Source: Metallyticus violacea
Taxonomy: Eukaryota; Arthropoda; Insecta; Mantodea; Metallyticidae
Direction: 5' to 3'
Length of the DNA stretch: 64,000 nt
Assembly: GCA_030762175.1 (NCBI GenBank)
Contig: CM060840.1
Span: 39,996,501 to 40,060,500 of the forward strand
Notes under the pieces: model-generated
Database searches by the model: none
What the model was told of the DNA's origin: nothing
Seen by the model: only the letters and a program-made list of their open reading frames with translations
Program-made: the position numbers and the translations under genes
Part shown: piece after piece, positions 37,213 to 49,772 of the stretch
How the letters are laid out: each line of letters opens with the position of its first letter
Numbering within the stretch: position 1 is the stretch's first letter

Positions 37213-37604
37213 TTGCAATTTCTGAACAACAGGGCATTTAATCTTATAGGGTATTTAATTTTTAAAGTTTTGAGACATTCCAAGCCGATGTTTGCGAAAT
37301 TTTTATTCCTGAATAGCTTTCTCAGAAATGTCTTTGAATTTAGTTCTAACTTTTCTCCGATGTCATCGAATTTTTGCTCTATAAAAACACGGCGTTTTGC
37401 TTTCAGTTTCTTATTAAGAACAGATTCCGTTCTTATAAATATATTCACGGGATTACGATATGTTTCTCTATGAGACGCACGAACAGTAGGGAATCTGTCT
37501 ATAAACCGCCGTCTCACTTCTCTACAAGAGTTTGTTGTCACATAGGAATCACACATGAAGACTCCGTGTATACGGACCTTTTGGCATTTTAACAGTACTA
37601 ACAC
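37213..37604 (-). pseudogene. DUF4817-type helix-turn-helix fragment of a transposon
   Basis: The longest open frame in the window, 135 codons on the minus strand (37197-37604). It reads IHGVFMCDSYVTTNSCREVR, then FPTVRASHRETYRNPVNIFI, TESVLNKKLKAKRRVFIEQK, DDIGEKLELNSKTFLRKLFR. This matches the N-terminal HTH domain (Pfam DUF4817) of insect mariner-related proteins in which a Y...S...RRFR..FP...VP...TI..LV..F..TGSV pattern is diagnostic. The catalytic domain is missing downstream. The first half is well preserved and the C-terminal third is less similar, which suggests decay or a frameshift around residue 95. It has no initiator context or splice sites arguing for a domesticated gene, but the open frame is notable. 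Confidence 0.72.
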
Positions 37605-38100
37605 ACTATTACACTGAAACAGCTGGTCTCACAACTTTCAACTTCTGTATACAACAGTGTTCAACTGATTAGACAACACAAGGAGATGCGGGAAATTGGA
37701 GGGGAGAACAGAACCGGTTAGAGGCAGGCCACGCATCCAAATGAAGGAACTGTAGATCTAAGAATTTGCTCTGGAGAGCGAGAGTGCGCCTCGGAAAGGG
37801 AAGAGAAAGAGAAAGAGAAAGAGAGAGAGAGAGAGTATTAACACGTCATGGTTATTAGTTGTAGCGAAATGTAGAACTGCGAGGATGGCGCTATGTGACA
37901 GAGACGTAGAAACGTGACATCAGTTCATTGTCTGTCCGCAAACAAGCGATCCTAACGAGTCACTTTGTTTACGAAATCTCGCGCTCATTCTTTACCACTC
38001 GCTACGTTGCACAGAATCATCTCGAAGCTTAGTCCGAATAAATTTGATCATTGAGCATACTGACCCTGTTTATTCCATCCCGAGCCGGCAACTTTTGTGT
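37605..38100. other. GC-richer unassigned stretch with GA microsatellite
   Basis: Contains the GA-rich tract at 37798-37836. CpG content is above that of the surroundings. No gene recognised. It may include the 5-prime end of the DUF4817 transposon. Confidence 0.4.
37798..37836 (+). repeat. (GAGAAA)n/(GA)n microsatellite
   Basis: GAGAAA units passing into GA units. Confidence 0.93.
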
Positions 38101-39865
38101 TATGGCTAAATACTTGCCGTAAATGTGCACGAATCCCTGGTAGCGCATTGTTGCCATAATTTATATAAAAAAATTGCTTTTCCTCAACCCAGGAACGAAA
38201 GGAGATGCAACATCGCTTGTTTTGTGTCTATAACTCCATCCTGAGGACAAGAGGATGAGGTACAGACTTTCCATTTGTTTTGATGCAAGCTGGAAGGGAA
38301 TAAACATGGCGATAATATTTGGAGATGCCTTATGGAATATTTGCTAACGAGTGGAAGTCACAGAATATGGTGCCGCAAGATTCATTCTTCAAACATGGAT
38401 TGACAAATAATCATCCTTTTCTTAACTATGTAAATCCCATGCTAACTTGCGAACAAGTTAATGTGAATTTGTTAAAAATAAAAGTATTTGAAGCAATGCT
38501 AAGCAAAATAGTTTAAAATGGTTCCATCCTTGAATTGGAACAAAGGAATATTTGGATTAATTTGTCCCCCCCCCCCTCTCTCTCTCAAGAGTCCTTCATT
38601 CGCAGCCACACAGTGACACAGGTCAAAATCGAGTGGGAAAGCAACAGATTAGCGCTCTGTAGGACATAAATTCTCAATGCTCGATCTAGTTGAAATGAGA
38701 GTGGTTTCGCTGTGGACCGTGTGATAGCTAGAATCTGGAATATGGGAGTTGCAGAAGTCTACACCACGCTCGCAATAAATAAAACATGGCGATTCGGAAT
38801 TGGCAATCATGTAGTCAGTGTGACGCATGATTTGTTATGCAACCCGGCTCATGTATATTTCAGCGATTTAATTTTCTAGCTCTCCATGATTAGAGATCAC
38901 ACACGGTTTGATCTCCGTGGTGAGGCGAAGCGGGCGACTGTCATTTGTTGTATAGGGGCAGGAGGGCACGGGGTGCCTAACACGAACTGTATTGTTAAGA
39001 GCTAGGGTGTACGTAATGTGCACCGATTATCTGGCACAGTCTATGCCCCAGGCTGCAGTTTTCAATTATTCCATTTCAGCGAAAAACATTTTATTTTGCC
39101 CTCCCGTCTGGCACCTACATGTGCCTTCCCATGTTTTATTTGTTTTCGTTACGTTAGTTGTTGATTTTCCCAGAGAGAGAACGAAAATAGGCTTACAACT
39201 ACAGAGCATGGACAGGTAAAACATTGCTTCATCAGAGATTCGGACAGGTGTCCCCCAGAAGGAAATGAGGCCTTTCAGCCGGTACAAGCAAACAATTTTG
39301 AAATGTTTGTATGTAGAAGAGCATCATAAACTTTATCCAGTTTTTTGCTGTCTGCCTTTTCTTATTTTACACATTTCTTTCTTTTCTTTTCTCTCTTTTT
39401 TTGTGCTTCTTTTAATTATGCTGTGCTTCCTAAGCACTCATCTTACTTTTTCTGTTTTTTTACTTTACCCTATCCTTCTCGATTCCTCTGTTGGTGAAGC
39501 AAGCAAATAGGTTCAGTGAATTTGATCGCCGATGACTAATCTCATTTCCCGTGAAAGGAAAATCAATGACGCAATTTGATTCTTGTTTCTCGGGAATTCC
39601 GTTGGCCTTGGATGGACAGCTCTCTCTATACAAGAATAAACGCAATCTCACAGCAAGGGGGAATGCACTCTACTCGGAGGCCGCTAGGATTTTAAATAGA
39701 CAAACAGAAAATATAAGTCCCCTAAAATAAAATATAATTAGCAAATTAAAAACAATGTTTACGCCTAACAAAGTATTTCTTCTATTGTGACAATGGACGT
39801 TCAAAGTTTTGTGTGGCAAAATGTTCCCAAAAGCGTTCTGAGTCATTTCGTCCGTGAAATCTGTG
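38101..39865. other. Unassigned DNA
   Basis: Holds a C9 run followed by (TC)n near 38,568-38,585 and a pyrimidine-rich stretch at 39,340-39,480. No gene recognised. Confidence 0.45.
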
Positions 39866-40877
39866 AACTGTTTCACGAAGCTCGTGATCTAGTAAAACTA
39901 GTGTCCATTCTAGTATACTTGTTTATTTTACAAGTGTGTGTTTCTAGAACTTATGAGCGTAAACTACTAGTTACTAGCGCGGCAGACTGATATTATCATC
40001 GTGGGAATTTGCTTTATCAGTGTTCTGTTTCACGAAACATTTGGTCTTATTATTGCATGTTGTTAATTAATAGGATTCTATCCGTGAATCTAGAATGATG
40101 AATTTACAATATTAGTGTACATACTTTAGGTTAGGTATTGATTCTATCAATTAAGCTCGACGGATTTTAATTATAAATCTCAATAAGGGTTATTTATGCA
40201 ATGTGTGGCCTCAAATTCACCACTTATTCACGTACATCTTAAAATATCTATTTTCACCTGAAAATACCACAGAAACTGAGCTACTTACACATTATTTGCA
40301 GATTATAATATGAATGGTGAATATTATTGCAAAATAAAGCACTTACAATTGTAGCTTTCTTGCTGTTTGGCCAAAATGTGTCCCTCACATATGCATAATC
40401 TTTCTCCGATGTAATTAACCCCAACGTTTTCATAATTTGCGTTATTATTTTCCACATTTCGGCTTGTCTTTCTTCGTAACTTTATCGGGCAGTTGCCCAA
40501 ATAGTACTTCGTTTTGCTCATTAATTAAATGCAGCATTGTTACTTTATTTTAAATACCAGAGATTCTTTTCGATGTGGTAGATATAATGTTATTTCTTGG
40601 CTTGAACATACGATTTAAACTGTGTAAACAAATTTAAACTGTGTACTCGTAAACAAAATCGCATCAACAAACAGTTCGCAGAATAATAAATATCCCAGGA
40701 ACAGACATTCTTACGCTCGGATACAGTCGCTACTCATTTTGACAAGTGACTAATGACAAAATTTTACCACTTTACGATTGTGGAATAAATGTTACCCAAA
40801 CAGTGTTATTATACCCGGTGGAATTATGACTAGTAAACAGTAAACTAGTAGACTAGTTGTTTTGTGAAACAGGGTCC
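39866..40877. mobile_element. Candidate non-autonomous element with imperfect inverted ends
   Basis: The left side reads CTGTTTCACGAAG and then CTAGT-rich sequence. The right side ends in TTTTGTGAAACAGGGTCC preceded by ACTAGT-rich sequence, so the two ends are imperfect inverted repeats about 1.0 kb apart. A third CTGTTTCACGAAAC lies at 40,025. No transposase is recognisable inside and no target duplication was found, so this remains tentative. Confidence 0.3.
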
Positions 40878-43800
40878 GGATGCTTCCTTAACTCCTAAAA
40901 TTGTGAAAGTCACAGAGGGACATTTATTTTGTATGCGAAATGCTGGAATATACCTCATCTAAATTTGAAAATGTAATGTTTGATAATGATGTGGGGGCTA
41001 GTGTTATCTATAAAAAACGTATCTTGCAGTGAACAAACATATACAGCTTGCACTTGATTCATGCTATTAGATGTGTGAGAGAATCTCCTATTCTGGATAG
41101 TTGTGTTTTAAATAATACTTGTAATAAATAGCCCAACAACTTTACTAAATACACCTATTTATAAATGATTCAAATGAATTTAAAAGGAAGATCCAGTTTA
41201 GATTTCATTTTCATTATTAAGAAGATAATACAAAAGAGAATAGAAGTTAACTTGAAAACACATATTATTTATTGACTCATTAAAGTTTTACATAGAAGGA
41301 AGGCTCCTGCAATATTGAGGGCTACCTACAACATTTACTTTAAATGATAAGAAATATGTATTAAGACAAGTCATTAGTTTTGTTTGTGCCAGAAATATAG
41401 CATTAGATCGAAAGTAATTAAGTTAGGAGTAATATGGGGTTGCTAATTATTCCATTTATATTGAAGATTAGAAAATCAGCAAAGACTAAATTTTAGAATA
41501 GGGACTAAGATTATGCTGCATAAGTTTCAAATATAACTATGTCTACATGTTAATTTTTTCAAGCAAAATTAATAATTTTTGACTAAATAAATAGTATTAT
41601 AATGAATTAGAAAGGCATGAAAAACGGAATTAAGAGAGATATGACGTTTTAAATTACAAGATGTTTCGATACCACGTTTTGCTTATTTAAAAAAAATTAG
41701 ATAAATCCTTAGACATGTCTGCTCATATTAGAAATTTTTATTTTTTCTGTAAATGTTTCACCAATGGTCAATTTAGACCTGTTTTTTTATCATCTTAGTC
41801 TCCTTCATACTTTATATTTAAATATATTTTTTTGTATATTTGGGCTATAAAGACCGATTGTTTTATAAAGTTTTATTTGCTTTCGTTCTGTATGTGAAAG
41901 CATTAATAAATGTGTAATGAGGAGTCAATTATGCCACATTTATTGTATCTGATGGAATTGCTACAAAATAAGGTTTAACTTATAAATAAATACAAATAAA
42001 TATTTTATGTTTGCTAACTAAATCTTTGAAATCAAAACAAAAGTGCTTTGAAAGTTTCGGCAAAGTTAAACTTTGTTTATTTCTGGTAAAGAAATCTTTG
42101 TTTTATAACTATAATTTTAATTTGTATTAATACTAACAGGAGTATAAACTTCAGAAACTATCCAAAATGCAATAATCCAAACTACTCGTCGTCGCGTAGC
42201 TAAGGAAATTTCCCCAAACCGTACTCTCTTTGATTGCCTAGGCCAGCTAATTCATTTGGCATTTTCCTTTGGTGTGTAAAATGGAACTTTTATGATATGA
42301 GGAAGGGAGTGCGACCGTGCGGTGAGGTGCCACTGTATGAGTTAAGTGAATTAACACTCCCCTTTCAAATCTAATTCCTGCAAAAGTAAGTGATGTACGG
42401 AGTGTTTTATTGAGTGTAATCAAGACTTGGTTCAACGCCATGTATAAAATGCACGCTACCGCTTCGAGATTCACGGGTTTGAATCACATACAGGGCGAAA
42501 TTCAGCGAGAATGAGAACGGTACAGAATTAGAGATTATCTGTCAAGTAACTGAGGAAATATTATAATTATGTATATGAACATATATCATTTTATTTATAA
42601 CGATAATTTACTTTAAACTACTTTCTTTAATACTTATTAGTTAATTTAGAAACAGGACATGACGAATAAAAGAGGATTTAGTTGTGACTATACGCCCTAT
42701 GTCGCGTTATTATTTACTAATGAGTTTAAGAAGTTAGCGTGTGCTCTTAAAATTATATTGATTTGGTTTTAAGCGACAAGCAGCTATTTTATAATTTGAC
42801 AATATTAATTGACGTCGATCCGTATCGAAGACTAAAAATTGTACTGCTATAGCATCAGTCAAAACGTTTAGGACAACTCACCTATTAATCTTTTCCATTT
42901 GTTAAAACGGAAAGGGAAAGGCAATTTGCAATAAATTATGCTGTCAATCGTGTTCCAAATACAGAAAATGTTCGTTAACTAGTAAAACAGCTACCAAAGA
43001 AAAATATTTCAATGCCAAGAAACGTTTAAGTTCTTACGGAAGTTAAGTTAAATGAAATACAGGAATTTTCTACGCAGATGTCAGCAAAGTATTGCCGCTA
43101 AAGAGCTTCATATTTAACATTTCTTATAACACAGATTGGTGCTTATTACTAACAATTTTAAATACAGCATTACTTTATGATTTGGGTAATAGCATAAATA
43201 CTGAATTTACGGGCAGCGACTCCATCTGCGTTTTTCTGGTTGCAGCGGCTGCATTTACCCAAAAAGCAGCGGCACTCAGGCGGCCCATAACACACTGTAG
43301 TATTAAAAATACAGTAGCACTGCTGTATCCTTTAGGTAAAATACAAAAAATAAAAACCTAACTTAAAATCTTAACACATTAAAAATCTTACAAATCAGAA
43401 ACAATTAAACAATTCATTTTAGTTAAGCATTATTCCCTTAAATTAATTGTTTATTTTCAATGTGTATAACATTACATTAAAATCTTGAAAATCGTTCTTC
43501 TAAAGCTTAACAAGATAAAACTTGACATTTCCAAAACAAAAGGGTGGCCCTAATACCTTTGATTCACATTGCAGTCAAGAGTGGCATGAAAAATACAGAA
43601 TGAAGCAAAGCATAAAAGAACTTATGTTTCAAGTACATAAATTTAATGTAACAGTGTGCGGGAGCTCGATTGAGAATGACGTATATTTTAATGTTTTTAT
43701 TTTCCTGACACATTTAAAGCATGAAAGCGTTATATATATATATTAATTCTCCAAATTACGATTAAGTATGTGACTCCACATTCAAATTAATTGTGCAAAA

Positions 43801-45192
43801 TAAACAAGTGCTAGTTTATCCTATTGCATGCCACTATGTACATTTGTTCGGTGATCTTCACTTTGTCGCAACATTTCTTTCACTGTTTTACGTAGTATTT
43901 AGAGAATATTTTGTTACGTATAGCAAACGGTAAAATAAAACAAAGCTATGTAAAACAAATAACGTTAAAATGCACAAACTAAACTAAAACTCGTTTAAAA
44001 GAATGTTACTAACTTAGCTATATACTGTGTATTTCGGATGGGGGGAAAAAAAACAAAAAAAAAAAAACAAAAAAACAAAAACTAATTCAGGGTGCTTAAC
44101 ACAACAGAAAGCAATACTGCGTTTATTTCTTGTATGATAAGTTTGTTTACAAAAGACTGAGAATGTAGCCTTGAGAACATGTGCCGATTCAGGTGGCTAC
44201 ACTATTATTGCAAGATAACCGAAATATGTTTGTTTTATTACTACATCTGTTTGTTTCTATTCGTTTACGGGAGTAAACACACCAATGGTACTCTTCAAGA
44301 AGGAAGAAAGGAAAAGAAAGCTTTATTTTCTGAACTTATATAAAATACAATCTGCAAGAAAGTGCAACGAAGGGTGCAGTAAAACGTAGCGTGAGTTATT
44401 TTTATCCTGCGACTGCAGCTGAGCGTAGCGCGCGCAGTTTCAACATCACGCCCGTCACGTATAACAAACAACATGCAGTTCCTGCGCTGATGGTTGTACA
44501 TGAGCAATTAATCGCAGTTTGCTCTTACGAGAGTATTATTTCTGCCTTTGTATTTTAATAGCTCTTTTGCAGTTAAGAATACAGTATAATTGTATTATTA
44601 CAGGCTAGTGCTAGTGCAGTACATTTTACTGTGGTTTTCTGCACTGAAATGTTACAAGAACACAGAAAAAATAAAGTATACAGGAATAACCTACGTATTG
44701 TAGAGGCACTTATAGAGAAAATATAAGAGCAGAAATAGAAAGAATAACGGGATGCAGAGTTGTGGTGAGCGAATGTAAATTTTGTGGAAAATGTTCAGAA
44801 ATATATGACTTCTAATGACACCACTTTAAATTCCTATAACACAAGTTAATATCGATTATGGAATATAATATAATATTGTATTCACGCTATTACTAATCAA
44901 AGTTGTGCGAGTGGAAATGGAAAGGGAACCTTTTATCGACGGAGCTAGTGAATGGCTTGCTACAACTTGCGTTCGGCTGCGGATGCAGGCCAGAATTATC
45001 TCTGTATAGTTTATTATTCATTTATCATCACAGCAACTTATTTATGCGCAGAACAACGGTATTTAACATCTAGATAGTGTGTTGGATTTTAAACATAATG
45101 TGATCTGTTTGAGGTGCGCTTTCTAAGGGCGCGGGAGACACGTGCCGAAGATTACACTCTTGAGCAATTCAACTAAAACAGTAGTGTTTGCA
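40878..45192. other. Long unassigned AT-rich stretch
   Basis: 4.3 kb without a recognised gene or repeat family. An A-rich tract with C interruptions lies at 44,046-44,083. 44,380-44,520 is CpG-richer. The open frames here lack known motifs. Confidence 0.45.
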
Positions 45193-45218
45193 TTTGGTAA
45201 GAAACATTTCTTACCAAA
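45193..45218. repeat. Perfect 12-bp-arm palindrome
   Basis: TTTGGTAAGAAA, then CA, then TTTCTTACCAAA: a perfect inverted repeat with a 2-nt centre. Function unknown. Confidence 0.9.
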
Positions 45219-46980
45219 GAGGATAATAATCATGCTGTTATTTCTCATTAAAATACTTGCGTCTTGACTTTAGTTTGATGCTTCCTATTCATGCATAAAG
45301 GGATCCAACAACCCTGGATTGAGTCCCCGTTGGGAGATAAATAGTAACCCGTTACATCCCACCCAGATCTATTTGAAAAAAAGCGTCAAGGTATTTAATA
45401 ACAAAGATGCATTACAGGGAATTGCCTTGTCTAACTTCTTGATCTTAAGATATCTGAAGTTCTTACCAGCATGACCCGACCTGTAAATGCGAAACTCTCA
45501 ACACCGCTAACCTTGAACGCATGGTGTACACTGCCTACGTTTTGTTCCATGTTCATTTATTATTTTTTTCTCCTCTGTGCCATTAGACAGGGAAATCCCT
45601 CTCCACGGATGACCGAAGATTACTTCCTGCATACACGTGAGACCTGTATTCCCCCACCCTGCCTCACACGTTCATAACCAGTGACTCCTATATTGCCAAC
45701 TGTAGTCAAATTCCGCGGTGCTTAATAAAACATGACTAGCTTATTTTATTATACTGCAAGTCAGAAGAGAGTATAAATAAGCTTGAAAATAAGCAGAAAG
45801 TTTTTGATCATACGATTAATTATAATGAAGGTACTAATTTTTTGGGTTTTTTTATGAACCCAGAGAAAGTATTTAGTGAAAGCTTAGACCACCTGATATC
45901 CAGAATACTATTTCCCAATGTATTTTTATTAAGCTCTAATAACTAATTCTAACAGTGATAAATATGATCAAGCTTGCTTTTTTCCAACTTTTATTTATGG
46001 CATATGTTTCCAATAACTTGAAACTGAGACTGCAAGAATGTGGCATCAGATCTTTAGAATATTAAGGAAGCGGAAATAATAGTAAATATTTTACCCGAAA
46101 ATGTTTATTCCCTTGTATTATACTAAAATGATATTCTGAATACTTTATACATATTTAAGAACTGTTGTTAAACTTAACATATTAACTTGAACTAAAAATG
46201 TTACAATAATTATATCTTCCTGTAATATGATGCTTTTTAGGACTCGGATATACCAATGTAGTATTCAGAAGCATAGTTAGTCCAGTATTCTATATAAAAT
46301 GTTTAGGCTAATAGGTCTATTTTAATTTTTAGATGAAGAAAAACATCTGGCGTACTGGTTATACAGAGAGAGGTAGGTACTAGAATTTTGTTTCCATAGT
46401 ACTGCTTTAGCATAAATGATATTTTGAGTGTATTTTCGTTCAATTTAAAGTTTTTAAAGCACAGAGTTTACAAGACTTCGCTATCAACCGTTTAGCTTTG
46501 TAATTTGAGCAATAATTTATATAAGTAAAAGATAATAAAGGAATTGTGAATGACCAGCTTGAAAAATGCACAAATCTAGCAAACATAAGTTGATAAAATT
46601 ACTAATAATTGTTTTTACTGCAGTTACCTTTGTAATACGAGATTAAGAGATGAGATGAGATTTCTACTTGAATGTATCTAGCATTCATATTGATTATCCT
46701 GGTGTGCGCACTTAGATGACCTTTGTCAAAGTTTAGAAAACACTTTTTTATTACTCGTTTACACTTCTACTGTTTATCTCTGGAAGTATAATTAATGTCC
46801 TAGGGTGCTTTTCTTTTTACTGTATATTTGTTTATTTGTGATTTTTTCTTTTTATTTTCGGAAAGCATTATCACAATCATGCTGAAAGACTTAGGTAACT
46901 TGGTAAAATAACATTTTTAACATATAAATAGGTTTATCAATTTGATATAGCGTACAAGCATTAATAGTTGCAATGCTTTT
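45219..46980. other. Unassigned DNA
   Basis: No gene or known repeat seen. Confidence 0.45.
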
Positions 46981-47252
46981 AATAGCGTTTAATGCTCGTT
47001 TTTACTGCTAAGACATTACAGACCGTGGACATTGGTGATATTTACATAAGATGAAATGATAAATATGGAAATACTTTTTTATTTGGGAATTAAGCGATTT
47101 AGAGCTTATTTTAGGGCACTTCAGGCATTTGCCTTGATGACAGCTGAGAACAATCTTGAAAAATCTGGGTCAATGGAAAAGGCACAGATAGGAATGGAAC
47201 GCCAGATCTCCTCTCCACGAGTCCTTGCCTTAACTATCAGCCACCCTTGTCA
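46981..47252 (-). mobile_element. SINE-1 copy, old and diverged
   Basis: Minus-strand SINE-1 in which the 3-prime AAACGAGCATTAAA end and the GGCAAATGCC block are clear. The B box (GCGTTCCATTCC) and the GAGGTTTTTTCC body (CCCAGATTTTTCAAG) are heavily worn. It is the most divergent copy in the window. Confidence 0.78.
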
Positions 47253-49459
47253 GTATAGTTGTATCTGAATGATACATTTTTAACGACTGTGTTAGGAATC
47301 TGCTAAAATTGTTGTTGTAATATCAAATTTAATTTACGCTATGCCAAATTTGTTGCAAATACATATTTTCATGGTTATATACGATAAATAATACGCTAAT
47401 CCCCTTTTATCGTTCAAACTAGTGAAATCAATTCACTGTTAGCACCACTTGTTTAGGAGATATTCAAAGTACATCACTCTGATTAGGAATGCGGGTGAAT
47501 GCTTGGATTCTTGTATCTTTGATACAGTTGGGTGCTGAACCGCAGTGCAAACGTAAAGAAAGATTTGCATCTACTAAACCTTAGCGGTTTATAGCACTAC
47601 CAACCGTTTTACGACAAATGCTTGAATTAATTATTGGCTAACACGGTGTTTGTTTACACCTAAATGTACTGTTTGCAGTGACACTGCGGTTGCTTTAGGA
47701 AGTAATCCACCATTTAAGCTGCTGTAGATCGTATTAGTTGCGATTTTAAATCTCTTTAACGTAAGCTCTTAATTATCACATTTACAAAAAGCAGTTTACT
47801 TACTTAGGCATGCATTAAATATACCATTACAATGTAGATTAAAGCCTCTCTAGCGTTTCTTAGGCTTGCTTGTAAGAGATTATGGTATCAGATGACAAAA
47901 CACCAGATGTTCTTCTAAAATTGGAAAGAAAGTTGAAAATACCAACTGAAACAGCCTTGCTTTACTGTAGCTGAAATTAGAACAGGCACCGTAATTCTTA
48001 TGGCCGCATAGAATTGTGTGCCCCTCCCCCCACTAAGATTACGGCGATGTATACGTGTGTGAAAAAATATAGAAAATAGGTACATGCACATACATAAATC
48101 ATTAACTGCCCTACTACAATGAGGATATTTGAGCTATGGCTCGCCTGAAACCGGTTTACTGCTTACTCTATCTGGAACATTACCTCGCCACCTCTCTTCA
48201 AGAATCCTTCCGTTTTCACACACGAATCGTACATAAAATCCCGTCCTTCAGTACTATATTTATGCAATGGCCTAATAAATGAACAATTAACAGAGGTACA
48301 ACCCAGCGAAATCCCAGAGTAACACGCGATAGCACAATTAACCACTTCTGACAAATCCTCCCTCACACACTACATGCTTATATGGTTTTAACGAATGACT
48401 TCTCCCAGGTAGCAGCCGCACTCTACCGGTCCACAAATCAAATAACCTCACTGTAGAAGATTGCAATATACCAGCGCACATCATTTAATTTAATATGACT
48501 CCTTACCAAAATGAATATATACTTGAAGAATTTTTTTATTATTTAATTATTTAAAATCTTTCGACATTTTATATGCAGAAGGAATTAATGTTTGTGTTGC
48601 TACATAGAATAATTATCATTTAAATGTTTGCTATTTGTTTTCGGAACCTTACTTTTTTGTAATAAAGTTATTATAATTATGAAGAAAACGTCTGCCATTT
48701 ACAATGAAGCATTAGCTATGTTATATTAAAAATTTTGTCCAATATACTTTTTTCTTAAATTTTTGTTTTAAAATTTTAATATTCTTCTCTATTTAATGTT
48801 GTTTTAGCATTTATTTATAAACTCTTTATATGTGATGAACTGAAGTCTTTAGTTGTTATATTTTTAAATATTTATTAAATGTTGAGTAATTTTGGTAAGA
48901 AAAACTGCACCAATTGATGCTATTTATGTGCTGTAAAATAGAAAAGGTGAGGTCTAGAACACGAAACCTTAAGGTAACACCCTTCCGCTCAGAGAGTTTA
49001 ATAATCAATGAAAATACTGTTTTTTACCATAATTTCAGAGTAATCTTGCATTGAACTTCGTCTTCCCCCAAAATTTGTTTTGGGCTGGTTTAAATCTTGC
49101 AGAGTAGAGTTATAAAGTAAATTATCGATAAACAAATATATTGTTGGGCTAGAGATCTTCAATCTAAACATCACTTAAAAGAAGAACAAAATATGTCATT
49201 AACTTCTACGTTGTGTTACATTGTCATGTTGCTAAGTCTTGGGAAAAAGAGCTCTTAAAACCTTAGAATGCAATGGTGAAGCAATTTAACATTTTTGGCA
49301 AAATTGCTTAATATGTTTAATACGTATAATAAATTAGTTTATGATTAATAATATATTTAATATCAGTAATGAAAGAAATAAAGTAAAGAATGAACTCCAG
49401 TTAAGACATTTCAAATGCCCAACGAGGATTACAGAAATACCCTAGAATTGAAAGTTAGC
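47253..49459. other. Unassigned DNA
   Basis: No known repeat. The minus-strand frame at 48163-48366 (67 codons) lies in a GC-richer stretch but has no recognisable motif or signal. Confidence 0.45.
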
Positions 49460-49772
49460 AGATACTCTTCGCACTAGGTTGGCAACTCCGAAATCTGTAG
49501 GTAACAAAGTTCACGGTAACTTGTAATAACGTGGCAAAGAAGTGAGCGGTTGCGTTGCAAGCGTTTCCCAACTCGGCTAATAGTGCTAGTGAAGTGTAAC
49601 TGTTGTGTCTTCTTTTCACAAGTTCCCGGGACTCGCTCGCTGAGTGAGGAGTAGAAAGAGCAGCGGGTCAAGTTGTTAGTCACTTCGAGCTTTCTCGGGC
49701 ACAAGAGTGAGACAGACTACAACGGAAGCAGAAGAGGAAGAGGATTACGCTACCCCTTTTTCATAAAGGCAG
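49460..49772 (+). promoter_or_regulatory. Possible non-coding first exon with strong splice donor
   Basis: A GC- and CpG-richer stretch inside AT-rich DNA ends at AAAGGCAG followed by GTTAGT, a good donor (GT at 49773). Upstream, GTTAGTCACTTCG contains a TCACT initiator-like word, and an AGACA word about 30 nt downstream resembles the DPE. The run of purine-rich GAAGCAGAAGAGGAAGAGG before the donor could be an exonic enhancer. No start codon opens a useful frame, so it would be 5-prime untranslated. Whether it joins the secreted-protein gene at 62 kb is unknown. Confidence 0.33.

Noticed and set aside
42455..42495. B-box-like GGGTTTGAATCAC
   Set aside because: No A box at tRNA spacing.
48163..48366. 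67-codon minus-strand frame in a GC-richer stretch
   Set aside because: No recognisable motif, signal peptide or splice sites; not reported as a gene.
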